Origin: Isoptericola peretonis
GTDB lineage: Bacteria; Actinomycetota; Actinomycetes; Actinomycetales; Cellulomonadaceae
Direction of reading: 5' to 3'
NCBI GenBank assembly: GCA_023241745.1
Contig: JALQCY010000001.1
Coordinates: forward strand, 832,064-896,063
DNA length: 64,000 nucleotides
Of the stretch, positions 43,803-53,114 are shown one piece after another (the stretch's first letter is position 1; every line of letters begins with the position of its first letter). A model generated the notes under the pieces. The model made no database searches and was not told where the DNA came from. It was given only the letters and a program-made list of their open reading frames with translations. Made by a program: the position numbers and the translations under genes.

Positions 43803-45923
43803 CTACTTCGTCTTGCGTACCGACAGGTCGTACCCGGCGTCGAGGAACGTCAGGTCGCCCGTGGGCAGGTTGGACACCAGCGTGGCGAAGTCGCGCTGGT
43901 TGCCGTTGGCGCACTTCGTGTCGAAGCCCGCCTGGGAGATCGCGTCACCGGTGAGCCGGTAGACGTGGTTCCCCGCGGCGTCGACGATCTCGAAGGCGTC
44001 GGTGCCCGACGGCGTGAGGTCGCACGCGGCGACCACCTGCAGCGTCCAGTTGTTGTCCTGGACGCCGGTGGTCTCGGTCCAGCCCTCCGCCGACGAGACG
44101 CCGGCCGCCGCGCCGTCCACCACGACGTCGTCCACGAACCAGCCGGTGTCGAGGTACGCCGCGTCCGTGGAGTAGCGGAACCGCACGTCCGTGGCCCCGG
44201 CCGGCAGCTGCGCCGTGAGGTGCACGTACTCCGGCTCGTCCACGAAGTAGACGCCGCCCGACGTGCCCGTCAGGCCGTTGCCCTCGGTGTTGTTGCCGTG
44301 CGGGTTGTCGTCCGTGGTGACGGTGGCGCCCGAGTCGTCGACGAGGGGCACGGTGACCCACTCGCCGCCCACCTGCGCCTCGACGAAGCCGTAGTCCCAG
44401 CCCTCCTCGATGAAGTGCCACGTCCAGAAGTCGAGGCTCGCCACGGCGCCGTCGGCGTCGACGTCGAGCACGTGCTCCGCCTGGCTGGCGTACCCGCCGT
44501 ACCAGTGGGTGTCGCCCGAGTGCGGCGCCACCTCGGAGGTGTCCTCGCCGTCCAGGCCGACGGTGACCCGCGGCCCGGGGTTGCGGAACCGCTCCACCTG
44601 GAGGCCGTACGGCACCGCGACCTCCGACTGGCCGTTGGGGCGCCTGTCCCACTTGGCGTCCGGCTGCGCGCCCTGGTTCGAGCCGCGGCCGTCCCAGAAC
44701 ACGTCGTCGGCGACGTCGATGGTCCACGTCGTCGACTCCGGGTCGCCGAAGTCGACGGCCTTGATGTCGAAGATGTCGCTCGCCTCGTCGTCGAGGTACA
44801 CCGCGACCGCCCAGTCCTGGTACAGCTCCGCGACGTCCGGCAGGTCGCCGCCGGCCGCGTTGAACTGGTCGATCGACGCCTGGACGCCGTCCATCCCGTC
44901 CGCGGGGTGCGCGAAGATCTGCTGGATCAGCAGGTCGCCTGCCACGCCGTCGTTCACGAGGTCGGGGGTGAAGGTACCGTCGCCGTTGCCGCCCGCGCGC
45001 TCCCACAGGTACTGGAAGAACGTGTAGGACGCCCCGTAGTTGGCCAGGGACCCGGCCCAGCGGGTGAGCGACGTGTCCGCGTAGAACACCTGCTGGTTGG
45101 AGAGGTGCGAGCCGCCGACGCCGTACCCGTTGAGGAACCCGGCGAAGTCCGCGAGGCCCTCGTCCACCCAGGAGAGCTCGCCGGTGTCCGAGTAGTGGTG
45201 CAGCAGGTGCTCCAGCTCGTGCGCCACCACGCCCTCGTACAGCTCGGGGCTGTCGTTCGCCGGGTCGTCGTCGTTCCACGGCGAGTCGGCGGGACCGATG
45301 CGGTTGGCCCAGTCGAAGGCGTCGATGACGATGGCGTTCATCCCGTTGGACTGGATGAAGTCCGGGGCGAAGTAGCCCGCCGTGTAGGTGGTCTCCGCGC
45401 AGTCGTAGTAGTTCTCGTCCTGCACGTTGTACACGACCATCACCAGCGAGTCGGTGGCGGGCTCGGCGGGGTCGGCCGCGTCCATCGGGCCGAAGTGCTC
45501 CTCGTCGACGGCCACGATCTGGTTCGACAGCGCGTCGCCGAGGTGGTCGATCTGCGCCTGCGTGACGACGAAGTCGGACACGTCACGCTCGGCGCACGGC
45601 GTGAACTCGTCGCCGGGCGCGTGGTCGAACGCCGGGTCCATGGAGTCCACGCCCGTGGGCGCGCTCCCGTCGAGCGGGGTGCCCGCCGGGACGTAGATGT
45701 ACACCGGCGTACCGTCCGACGTCGTGCCGGCGTACGCCTGGTCGAAGTCCTGGTCGTACGTGCCGCCCGCGGCGCTGTCGTTGATCGGCAGCGTGATCGA
45801 CGCGTCGCCCGGCAGGTTGTCCGGGTCGGCCGCCGCGCCCGCGGGCAGGGCGGCGGCGGTGGTCAGGAGCAGCGCGCCCGCGCCGCTCAGGAGGATGGTG
45901 GCTCTGCGACGTGCTCGGAGCAT
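43803..45923 (-). CDS. Secreted metalloprotease, immune inhibitor A-like (M6 type)
   Basis: A 706-aa exported protein with a Sec signal peptide (basic RARRRATILL, hydrophobic core, cleavage near AGAAA) and GGAGGGAC upstream of ATG 45923. The zinc motif is HELEHLLHH (HExxH), followed by WVDEGLADF with a Glu that completes gluzincin-like coordination. The C-terminal half contains beta-rich modules with acidic calcium-type turns and a VDDVVVDG jelly-roll strand, as in InhA-like proteases. It should digest proteins outside the cell. Confidence 0.85.
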   Translation of the reverse strand: MLRARRRATILLSGAGALLLTTAAALPAGAAADPDNLPGDASITLPINDSAAGGTYDQDFDQAYAGTTSDGTPVYIYVPAGTPLDGSAPTGVDSMDPAFDHAPGDEFTPCAERDVSDFVVTQAQIDHLGDALSNQIVAVDEEHFGPMDAADPAEPATDSLVMVVYNVQDENYYDCAETTYTAGYFAPDFIQSNGMNAIVIDAFDWANRIGPADSPWNDDDPANDSPELYEGVVAHELEHLLHHYSDTGELSWVDEGLADFAGFLNGYGVGGSHLSNQQVFYADTSLTRWAGSLANYGASYTFFQYLWERAGGNGDGTFTPDLVNDGVAGDLLIQQIFAHPADGMDGVQASIDQFNAAGGDLPDVAELYQDWAVAVYLDDEASDIFDIKAVDFGDPESTTWTIDVADDVFWDGRGSNQGAQPDAKWDRRPNGQSEVAVPYGLQVERFRNPGPRVTVGLDGEDTSEVAPHSGDTHWYGGYASQAEHVLDVDADGAVASLDFWTWHFIEEGWDYGFVEAQVGGEWVTVPLVDDSGATVTTDDNPHGNNTEGNGLTGTSGGVYFVDEPEYVHLTAQLPAGATDVRFRYSTDAAYLDTGWFVDDVVVDGAAAGVSSAEGWTETTGVQDNNWTLQVVAACDLTPSGTDAFEIVDAAGNHVYRLTGDAISQAGFDTKCANGNQRDFATLVSNLPTGDLTFLDAGYDLSVRKTK

Positions 45924-46091
45924 GGACGTCCCTCCGGGGAGGTGGCCCGCGCCGACCCGGGGTGCCGAGAGGCGGGGCCGATGGTGGAAGCACTGGTGGA
46001 GTGCGGCCGCACCTCGTTGTGCGGTCATCGCTCATGAAACCACCACGGCGCGCCGAAGGGGGCATGGTTGCTCGGGGCCTTGCGGCCGGCC

Positions 46092-46550
46092 TCAGGCCGG
46101 CGCGCCGAAAGAAGCGGCCACCACCCGGTTCGCGACGTCGCGCACCTGCTCCAGCTCCGCCAGGCTCAACCCGCTCGCCGCGACGACCTGCGCCGGCACC
46201 TTCTCCGCCTCGTCGCGCAGGGCGCGCCCGGCGTCCGTGAGGTGCAGCTCGACGACGCGCGCGTCGCCCGCGGCCCGACGGCGCTCCAGCAGGCCCTGTC
46301 GCTCCAGCCGCTTGAGCAGCGGGGACAGCGTGCCGGGGTCGAGCAGGAGCCGGGCGCTCAGCCCGGTGACCGTCGTCGTCGCGCCGGCCCGGTCGTCCTG
46401 CCACAGCCCGAGCATCACGAGGTACTGCGGGTGCGTGAGGCCCAGCGGCTCCAGGATCGGGCGGTAGATCGACACCATCGCGCGGGCGGCCGCCGAGAGC
46501 GAGAAGCACACCTGCGCCTCGAGGCGCATCGGGTCGGCGGGCAGGTCCAT
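46092..46550 (-). CDS. MarR-family regulator, OhrR-like
   Basis: A 152-aa winged-helix protein. RLEAQVCFSLSAAARAM places Cys15 where OhrR-type peroxide sensors have their reactive cysteine. LGLTHPQYLVMLGLW, LLLDPGTLSPLLKRLERQGLL (recognition helix) and the RRRAAGDARVVELHLT wing follow. It likely represses itself and the divergent small gene through the palindrome at 46579-46592. No ohr peroxidase gene is adjacent, so an organic peroxide signal is only inferred. Confidence 0.87.
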   Translation of the reverse strand: MDLPADPMRLEAQVCFSLSAAARAMVSIYRPILEPLGLTHPQYLVMLGLWQDDRAGATTTVTGLSARLLLDPGTLSPLLKRLERQGLLERRRAAGDARVVELHLTDAGRALRDEAEKVPAQVVAASGLSLAELEQVRDVANRVVAASFGAPA

Positions 46551-46578
46551 GTGCCCAGCCTACGGTTCGGCGCTTATA

Positions 46579-46592
46579 GTTGGTGCACCAAC
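46579..46592. promoter_or_regulatory. Candidate MarR/OhrR operator
   Basis: GTTGGTGCACCAAC is a perfect 14-bp palindrome in the 75-base divergent gap. It abuts TATAGT (46575-46580), a good -10 element for the gene at 46626, so bound repressor would block that promoter. Confidence 0.65.
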
Positions 46593-46625
46593 GTTTGGAC
46601 CGCCAAGTTTTCATCGAGGAGCGAC

Positions 46626-46841
46626 ATGGGACGGCGCGCACGCCGCGAGCACGACGACCGGACCTGGGGGATGCGGGTCACCGAGGCCTTCCTTCCGTTC
46701 TTCGGGCCGGCGTCGATCCGCAAGACGCCACCGATTCCCCCGACGGCAGAGGACGTCGCCCGCGACACCGCGCTACGGAGCTCGCTCGAGCGCGTCACCC
46801 GCGCCGACGGGCACGTCTACCTCGTCGAGCGCGAAGACTGA
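46626..46841 (+). CDS. Small hypothetical protein, probable target of the MarR regulator
   Basis: A 71-aa charged protein with GAGGAGCG before ATG 46626. It is rich in Arg in the first 15 residues and has a TPPIPPTAEDVARDTALR stretch in the middle. No membrane segment and no known domain. It is the only gene divergent from the OhrR-like regulator and has a candidate -10 overlapping its operator, suggesting induction by the regulator's signal. Confidence 0.65.
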   Translation: MGRRARREHDDRTWGMRVTEAFLPFFGPASIRKTPPIPPTAEDVARDTALRSSLERVTRADGHVYLVERED

Positions 46842-46852
46842 CCCGCCGATGG

Positions 46853-46910
46853 TGTGGGCGCGATTTCGGGGACTATCCGGCCACGGATAGTCCCCGAAAT
46901 CGCGCCCACA
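46853..46910. terminator. Perfect 27-bp inverted repeat between convergent genes
   Basis: 46853-46879 is exactly complementary to 46884-46910 with loop GCCA. It lies in the 81-base gap between the small gene (+) and topA (-) and would act as a bidirectional terminator. There is no T-tract. The arm includes the A+T-richer ATTTCGGGGACTATCC. Confidence 0.8.
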
Positions 46911-46922
46911 ACCCGGCTGGGT

Positions 46923-49667
46923 CTACTTCTTGGTGGTGGCCTTCTTCGCCGGGGCCTTGGCCGTCGTCGTGCGGCGCTTCTTGGCCGGCCCGGCCGCCCG
47001 CTTCTCCGCCAGCAGCTCGATGGCCCGCTCCGGCGTGATGCTCTCCGGCGTCAGGTCGCGCGGCAGCGTCCGGTTGGTCTCGCCGTCCGTGACGTACGCG
47101 CCGAACCGGCCGTCCTTGACGACGATCGGCTTCCCCGTGGTCGGGTCGTCGCCCAGCTCGCGCAGCGGCGGGGACGCCGCCCGGGCACCCCGGCCACGCT
47201 TGGGCTCGGCGTAGATCTTCAGCGCCTCGTCCAGCGTGATCGTGAAGAGCTGCTCCTCCGACGCGATGGTGCGCGAGTCCGTGCCCTTCTTCAGGTACGG
47301 GCCGTAGCGGCCGTTCTGCGCGGTGATCTCCTCGCCCGACTCCGGGTCGGTGCCCACCACGCGCGGCAGCGACAGCAGCTTGAGCGCGTCGTCGAGCGTC
47401 ACCGTCTCCAGCGACATGTCCTTGAACAGCGACGCCGTGCGCGGCTTCGGCTGCGCGGCCTTGGCCTTCTTCTGCGCGGCGGCCGACAGGCTCGGGTCGA
47501 TCTCCGGCAGGTCCAGCACCTCGGTGACGAACGGGCCGTACCGGCCGGACTTCGCGATGATCGCGCGGCCCGTCTCCGGGTCGGTGCCGAGCTGCTTGCC
47601 GTCGTCGGCGCCCGCGGCCAGCAGCTCGCGCGCCATGGCGACGGTGAGCTCGTCGGGGGCGACGTCCTCGGGGATCGACGCGCGGGGCGGGTTCTGCCCC
47701 TCGGCCACCTCGGCGCCCAGGTCCTCGACGTACGGTCCGTAGCGGCCGACGCGTACCCGGATGCCCTCGCCGATCTCCACCGAGTTGATCGCCACGGGGT
47801 CGATCTCGCCGAGGTTCTCGACCAGCTCGTGCAGCCCCCAGCCCGTGCTCTCGCCCGAGCCGTCGCCGAAGTAGAACCGCGTCAGCCAGGCCACGCGGTC
47901 CCGGCTGCCCGACGCGATCTGGTCGAGGTCGGCCTCCATCTCGGCCGTGAAGTCGTAGTCCACCAGCCAGCGGAAGTGCTCCTCGAGCAGCCGCACGACG
48001 GCGAACGCGAGCCACGTGGGGACCAGGGCCTGGCCCTTGGTGCGCACGTACCCGCGGTCCTGGACGGTCGAGATGGTCGCGGCGTACGTGGACGGGCGGC
48101 CGATGCCCAGCTCCTCGAGCGCCTTGACCAGCGAGGCCTCGGTGTAGCGGGCGGGCGGGGAGGTCGAGTGCCCCTCGGCGGCGAGGTCGTCGCCGCGCAG
48201 CGCGTCGCCCTCGGCCATGCGGGGCAGGCGCGTCTCCTTGGCCGCGGCGCCGGAGGCCTGGTCCGTCTCCGCGACGTCCGTGCTCTCCTCGTACGCGGCG
48301 AGGAAGCCGCGGAACGTGATGACCGTGCCGGACGCCGAGAAGACCGCCTCGCGGCCGGCGAGCTCGCCCGCGGCGTCCGCGAGCGTGGCGGCGACCCGCA
48401 CCGACGCCGTCGAACCCTTGGCGTCCGCCATCTGCGACGCGACGGTGCGCTTCCAGATCAGCTCGTACAGCTTGAACTGGTCGCCGGAGATCTCCCGGGC
48501 CACCTGCGCCGGGGTGCGGAACGAGTCCCCCGCCGGGCGGATGGCCTCGTGCGCCTCCTGCGCGCCCTTGTTCTTCGGGGCGTACAGGCGCGGCGCGCCC
48601 GGCACGTACTCGGGGCCGTATAGCTCGGCGGCCTGGCGGCGCGCGGCGTCGGTGGCCTCCGCGGACAGCGACGGCGAGTCGGTCCGCATGTAGGTGATGT
48701 AGCCGTTCTCGTACAGCGCCTGGGCGGTGCGCATCGCCTGCCGCGCGCTCATGCGCAGCTTGCGCCCCGCCTCCTGCTGCAGGGTCGAGGTGGTGAACGG
48801 CGCGGCGGGCTTGCGGGAGTACGGCTTGGTCTCGAGCGAGCGGACGGCGAACGCCGCGTCCGCCAGGCCCGCGACGACGGCGTTCGCCCCCGTCTCGTCG
48901 AGCTGCACCACACCGGTCCGGACCTTGAGTCGTCCGCGGTCGTCGAAGTCGCGGCCCGAGGCCACCCGGTCGCCGCCCAGCCCGCTGAGGCGGGCGCGGA
49001 ACGCCTGCCCGGCGTCCTCGCCCTCGGTGGGGGCGAACTGCCCGGTGACGTCCCAGTAGTCCGCGGGGACGAACGCCATCCGCTCGCGCTCGCGCTCCAC
49101 CACGAGCCGCGTCGCGACGGACTGCACGCGGCCCGCCGACAGGCCCTGGCGCACCTTGCGCCACAGCACCGGCGACACCTCGTAGCCGTAGAGCCGGTCG
49201 AGGATGCGGCGCGTCTCCTGGGCGTCGACGAGGTCCTCGTCGAGCTCGCGCGTGTTCTCCAGGGCCCGCAGGATCGCCTCGCGGGTGATCTCGTGGAACA
49301 CCATCCGCTTGACGGGGACCTTGGGCTTGAGCTCCTGGATGAGGTGCCAGGCGATGGCCTCGCCCTCGCGGTCCTCGTCCGTGGCGAGGTAGAGCTCGTC
49401 GGCCTCCTTGAGGGCCTTCTTCAGCTCGCGGACCTTCTGCTTCTTGTCCGCGTGGACCTCGTAGTAGGGCTCGAAGCCGTTGTCGACGTCGACGGCGAAC
49501 TTGCCGTACGGGCCCTTCTTCATCTCCGCGGGCAGGTCGCGCGGCTGCGGCAGGTCGCGGATGTGCCCGACGCTCGCCTCGACCTCGAAGTCGTCGCCGA
49601 GGTAGCCCTGGATCTTCCGAGCCTTGGTGGGCGACTCGACGATCACGAGCTTGCGTGGCTGGGGCAT
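46923..49667 (-). CDS. topA: DNA topoisomerase I
   Basis: A 914-aa type IA topoisomerase. ATG 49667 (MPQPRKLVIVESPTKARKI) fits the family and has GCAGGAA upstream; in-frame starts up to 49790 exist. The Toprim domain has LVIVESPTK and DEDREGE. The strand-cleaving Tyr is in ENGYITYMRTDS. The C-terminus has no Cys4 zinc fingers but repeated GRYGPYV/GRFGAYV modules (four) and a lysine-rich tail (KKRRTTTAKAPAKKATTKK), as typical for actinobacteria. It relaxes negative supercoils. Confidence 0.97.
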   Translation of the reverse strand: MPQPRKLVIVESPTKARKIQGYLGDDFEVEASVGHIRDLPQPRDLPAEMKKGPYGKFAVDVDNGFEPYYEVHADKKQKVRELKKALKEADELYLATDEDREGEAIAWHLIQELKPKVPVKRMVFHEITREAILRALENTRELDEDLVDAQETRRILDRLYGYEVSPVLWRKVRQGLSAGRVQSVATRLVVERERERMAFVPADYWDVTGQFAPTEGEDAGQAFRARLSGLGGDRVASGRDFDDRGRLKVRTGVVQLDETGANAVVAGLADAAFAVRSLETKPYSRKPAAPFTTSTLQQEAGRKLRMSARQAMRTAQALYENGYITYMRTDSPSLSAEATDAARRQAAELYGPEYVPGAPRLYAPKNKGAQEAHEAIRPAGDSFRTPAQVAREISGDQFKLYELIWKRTVASQMADAKGSTASVRVAATLADAAGELAGREAVFSASGTVITFRGFLAAYEESTDVAETDQASGAAAKETRLPRMAEGDALRGDDLAAEGHSTSPPARYTEASLVKALEELGIGRPSTYAATISTVQDRGYVRTKGQALVPTWLAFAVVRLLEEHFRWLVDYDFTAEMEADLDQIASGSRDRVAWLTRFYFGDGSGESTGWGLHELVENLGEIDPVAINSVEIGEGIRVRVGRYGPYVEDLGAEVAEGQNPPRASIPEDVAPDELTVAMARELLAAGADDGKQLGTDPETGRAIIAKSGRYGPFVTEVLDLPEIDPSLSAAAQKKAKAAQPKPRTASLFKDMSLETVTLDDALKLLSLPRVVGTDPESGEEITAQNGRYGPYLKKGTDSRTIASEEQLFTITLDEALKIYAEPKRGRGARAASPPLRELGDDPTTGKPIVVKDGRFGAYVTDGETNRTLPRDLTPESITPERAIELLAEKRAAGPAKKRRTTTAKAPAKKATTKK

Positions 49668-49791
49668 CCGTTCCTGCTTTCCCTGTTGCGGCCGCGGGGC
49701 GGCGCCGGCGCTGACGGCGGCCGGCCGATCGGTCATGTCACGGTACGACATCCGCTCGTCACTTCCCCGACACGGACCGTCGGGCGGCACT

Positions 49792-50778
49792 CTACCGAGA
49801 CGTGAGTCGCGGCTGCGCGGTGAGCTGGCGCAGCACGAGGAGCGTGGCGAACGCCGCGCCCGTCACCGCGAGCACGCCCAGCGCGCCCGCGGCGTACGCC
49901 GTGAGGTCGGGCGAGAGAGGGACGGGGTCGCCGTTCGTCACGAGGCCCACGAGCGTCGCGCCGGCGACTCCCCCGCCCGTCGCGGACGCGAGCAGCAGGA
50001 GCCCCGCGAGGACGTACGACCCCGGCGCCGCGTACGACGTCCCCGGCCGCCGCAGCTCGTCCGTGGACGACCCGGGCGTCAGGGCGCACACCGCGGCGCC
50101 CCACACCAGGACGACCAGCACCGCGGCGACGACGTCGGACGGCCGGTGCCACTGGCCCACCAGGGTCGAGACGCCGGTGGCCCCCGTGTACGCCGCGCCG
50201 AGCAGCGCGACGACCGGGCGCCAGGCGCGCGGTGTCACGAGCAGCACCGCCACCGACACGGACGCGGCCACGGTGGTGTGCCCGCTGGGGAGGGTGTTGG
50301 GACCCGTCCAGCCCGACAGCAGCTCCGGCCGCTCGAGGACGCTGTGCTTGAGCACCTGGGTGGTCACGTTCGCGCCGGCGACGAGCACGGCGACCTGCAG
50401 CGCGAGCACCCAGCGCCGCCGCACCACCGCGACCAGCATCGCGGCGCCCACGCCTCCCACGACGAACGCCACGGAGACGACGTCGAGCACCGGCTCCGCG
50501 ACCCGCCACAGGCGGCCCTGGCCGTGGGTGGCGCCGAGGAAGGCGAGCTCGTCGACGCGCTGGCCCGCGGCGGTGTCCACGAAGAAGCGCCAGGTGAGCC
50601 ACACGCCCAGGGCCGCCAGCAGCGCCACCACCAGGGCCACCACGCGCGGCGCCGTGCGGGTGCGGCGGCCGGAGGGCCGTTCCCCTCGCCATGCACCGAC
50701 CGGGAGGATCGGCGCGCCGACCCCCGCCGTCCCCTTCGAGGGGGTCGGCGGTGGCAGCGGGCGCGTCTCGGTGAGCAC
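49792..50778 (-). CDS. PAP2-family membrane phosphatase
   Basis: A 328-aa protein starting at GTG 50778, with a proline-rich cytoplasmic N-terminus and six or more helices. The phosphatase motifs are KHSVLERP (motif 1), LPSGHTT (motif 2, His acid) and STLVGQWHRPSDV (motif 3, SR-like with nucleophile His). Such enzymes act on lipid phosphates at the outer membrane face. It follows topA upstream on the same strand, with a 124-base gap. Confidence 0.9.
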   Translation of the reverse strand: MLTETRPLPPPTPSKGTAGVGAPILPVGAWRGERPSGRRTRTAPRVVALVVALLAALGVWLTWRFFVDTAAGQRVDELAFLGATHGQGRLWRVAEPVLDVVSVAFVVGGVGAAMLVAVVRRRWVLALQVAVLVAGANVTTQVLKHSVLERPELLSGWTGPNTLPSGHTTVAASVSVAVLLVTPRAWRPVVALLGAAYTGATGVSTLVGQWHRPSDVVAAVLVVLVWGAAVCALTPGSSTDELRRPGTSYAAPGSYVLAGLLLLASATGGGVAGATLVGLVTNGDPVPLSPDLTAYAAGALGVLAVTGAAFATLLVLRQLTAQPRLTSR

Positions 50779-50909
50779 GAGATCACGCTACCGACTCGGT
50801 GTGACGGAAACGTACGCGCGCGGTGGGGACCTGTCCCCTGACGGAGCGGCTGGGCGGAGGCGCTCCCCGTGACGCCTGCCGGGCCGGGACGGTGCCACAC
50901 TGACCCTTC

Positions 50910-52334
50910 GTGCGCATGATCCCGTGGCTCCGCCCGCACCGGGCGCCCACGTCCGACCCCGCCTCGCCCGCGAGCCTGCGCCGTCGCCCGGCGCAGCTCG
51001 TCACCCTGGCGTTCCTCGCGACGATCGCGACCGGCACCGCGCTGCTCAGCCTCCCCGTCAGCGCCACCGGGCGGCGCGCCGGCTTCGTCGAGGCCCTGTT
51101 CACCGCCACGTCCGCGACCTGCGTGACGGGCCTGGCCGTCGTGGACACCGAGACCTTCTGGACGCCGTTCGGGCAGGTCGTGATCCTGCTGCTGATCCAG
51201 GTGGGCGGCTTCGGCGTCATGACGCTGGCGTCGCTGCTCGGCCTGCTGCTGACCCGGCGGCTCGGGCTCGGCACGCGCCTCGTGGCGGCGGAGTCCACCC
51301 GCTCCGTGGGCATGGGCGACGTGCGGCGGGTGCTGCTGGGCGTGCTGCGGTTCACGGTGGTCACCGAGCTGCTGATCGCCACGGTGCTGACCGTCCGGTT
51401 CGCCACGGCCTACGGCGAGGGCCTCGGGCACGCGGCCTGGTCCGGGCTGTTCCACGCCGTCTCCGCGTTCAACAACGCCGGGTTCTCGATCTACAGCACC
51501 AACCTCATGCCGTTCGTGGCCGACCCGTGGGTCTGCCTGCCCATCTGCGCCGCGATCATCGTGGGCGGCCTCGGGTTCCCGGTGCTGCTGGAGCTGTGGC
51601 GGCTGCACCGCTCCCGCCGCTCCGAGGACGGGCCCAGCGACCTGCGACGGCTGTCGCGGTGGAGCGTGCACACGCGCCTCACGGTGCTGATGACGGCCGT
51701 GCTGCTGACGGTCGGCACGGTCTTCTTCCTCGCCGCCGAGTGGCGCAACCCCGGCACGTTCGGGCCGCTGGACCCGCCGGCCAAGGTGCTGGCCGCGTTC
51801 ACCCAGGCGGTCATGCCGCGCACCGCCGGCTTCAACTCCGTGGACGTCTCCCAGCTCAACAACGGCACCTGGTTCTTCACCGACATGCTCATGTTCGTGG
51901 GCGCCGGGTCGGGGGGCACGGCCGGCGGCATCAAGGTGACCACCTTCGCGGTGCTGGCGGTCGCGATCTGGGCGGAGCTGCGCGGCGACCCCGACGCCAC
52001 CGTCTTCGACCGGCGCCTGTCCCGCGGCACGCAGCGCCAGGCGCTGACGGTGGCGCTCATCGGTGTCGCCGCGGTCGTGCTGCCCACGCTGGCGATCACC
52101 CTGTCCACCAGCCTGTTCACCCTCGACCAGGTGCTCTACGAGGTGATCTCCGCCTTCAGCACCACCGGCCTGTCCACCGGCATCACCGCGGACATGCAGC
52201 CCTGGCACCAGGTGGTGCTGGTCTGCCTGATGTTCCTGGGCCGGCTCGGGCCCATCACCCTCGGCACCGGGCTCGCCATGCGCGACCGGCAGCGCCGGTA
52301 CCGCCGCCCGGAGGCGGCCGTCGTCATCGGCTGA
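50910..52334 (+). CDS. TrkH/KtrB-family potassium transporter
   Basis: A 474-aa protein with four M1-P-M2 repeats. The selectivity-loop glycines are visible in TATSATCVTGLAV, SAFNNAGFSIY, MPRTAGFNSVD and SAFSTTGLSTG. It is the length of KtrB. Such channels import K+ driven by Na+ or membrane potential and need a TrkA/KtrA RCK partner, which is not adjacent here. The start is GTG 50910. Confidence 0.93.
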   Translation: MRMIPWLRPHRAPTSDPASPASLRRRPAQLVTLAFLATIATGTALLSLPVSATGRRAGFVEALFTATSATCVTGLAVVDTETFWTPFGQVVILLLIQVGGFGVMTLASLLGLLLTRRLGLGTRLVAAESTRSVGMGDVRRVLLGVLRFTVVTELLIATVLTVRFATAYGEGLGHAAWSGLFHAVSAFNNAGFSIYSTNLMPFVADPWVCLPICAAIIVGGLGFPVLLELWRLHRSRRSEDGPSDLRRLSRWSVHTRLTVLMTAVLLTVGTVFFLAAEWRNPGTFGPLDPPAKVLAAFTQAVMPRTAGFNSVDVSQLNNGTWFFTDMLMFVGAGSGGTAGGIKVTTFAVLAVAIWAELRGDPDATVFDRRLSRGTQRQALTVALIGVAAVVLPTLAITLSTSLFTLDQVLYEVISAFSTTGLSTGITADMQPWHQVVLVCLMFLGRLGPITLGTGLAMRDRQRRYRRPEAAVVIG

Positions 52335-52352
52335 CGTGCCGGCCGAGACGAA

Positions 52353-52408
52353 CGAGCGTGCTGACCTGATCCCCACCGCACGAGCAGGGGATCAGATCAG
52401 CACGCTCG
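52353..52408. terminator. 22-bp hairpin between convergent genes
   Basis: 52353-52374 pairs with 52387-52408, with one mismatch (52365/52396) and a 12-base loop. It fills the 89-base gap between the K+ transporter gene (+) and the lipoprotein gene (-). No T-tract. Confidence 0.75.
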
Positions 52409-52423
52409 ACGCGTGAGCCGGTG

Positions 52424-52954
52424 TCAGCAGTGGGTGCCGGCGTACGTGCCGACGGACTGGGCGGCGTCCTGGAAGTCCGAGGCCGTCATCGCGGACATGG
52501 CCTCCTGCAGCTTGCCCATCGCCTCGGTGTCCGTGGGGTCCTCGGCGGCGGCGCTCAGGCCGTCGGACGCGGTGCGGAACGACGTCGTGAGCGTGTTCCA
52601 GTCGTCCGCGATCTCGGCGGGCGGCTCGCCGACGCCCTCCAGCGTCGTGGTGAGCTCCTCGAGCTTGTCGACCGTGGGCTGCAGGTCGGTCGGGTCGACG
52701 TCGCTCATCGCGGCGGACGCGTCCGTGAGGGACGCGACCGCGGAGCACACGTCGCCCTCGGCCGCGGCGTCCTCCTCGGCCGGGGTCTCCTCCGCGGGGG
52801 TCTCCTCGGCCGGGGTCTCCTCGGCGGCGGAGGTCGCCGCGTCGGACGAGCCGGCGTCGGCGTCGCCCGAACCGCTGCATGCGGCCAGGCCGAGAGCGAT
52901 CAGGGCGCTGGCGGCCACGGCGGTGGCCCGGGTCTTGGTCTGTCGGATGCTCAT
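52424..52954 (-). CDS. Lipoprotein, paralogue 1 of a local family
   Basis: A 176-aa protein with lipobox LAAC (Cys26), three tandem EETPA repeats (~45-60) as linker and a helical C-terminal domain. It starts with a Cys (GDVCSAV) and ends in GTHC, which probably form a disulfide. A central GEPPAEIADDWNTLTTSF block is shared with the products at 55527 and 56175. Function unknown; a helical bundle outside the membrane is inferred. Confidence 0.8.
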   Translation of the reverse strand: MSIRQTKTRATAVAASALIALGLAACSGSGDADAGSSDAATSAAEETPAEETPAEETPAEEDAAAEGDVCSAVASLTDASAAMSDVDPTDLQPTVDKLEELTTTLEGVGEPPAEIADDWNTLTTSFRTASDGLSAAAEDPTDTEAMGKLQEAMSAMTASDFQDAAQSVGTYAGTHC

Positions 52955-53114
52955 GAGGACCATGGTGACCGACCGGCACCGATCGTGCGCCACCGGTCCA
53001 CGGGCAGCACTGCCCATGTGGCTGCGGGTCGTGCCGGGCGTGCGTGGCAGACTCGGCGCGCACGACGCCGCCCCGCGCGCGTCGACGACCACCGACGCAC
53101 GAGGGGGACCCCCG

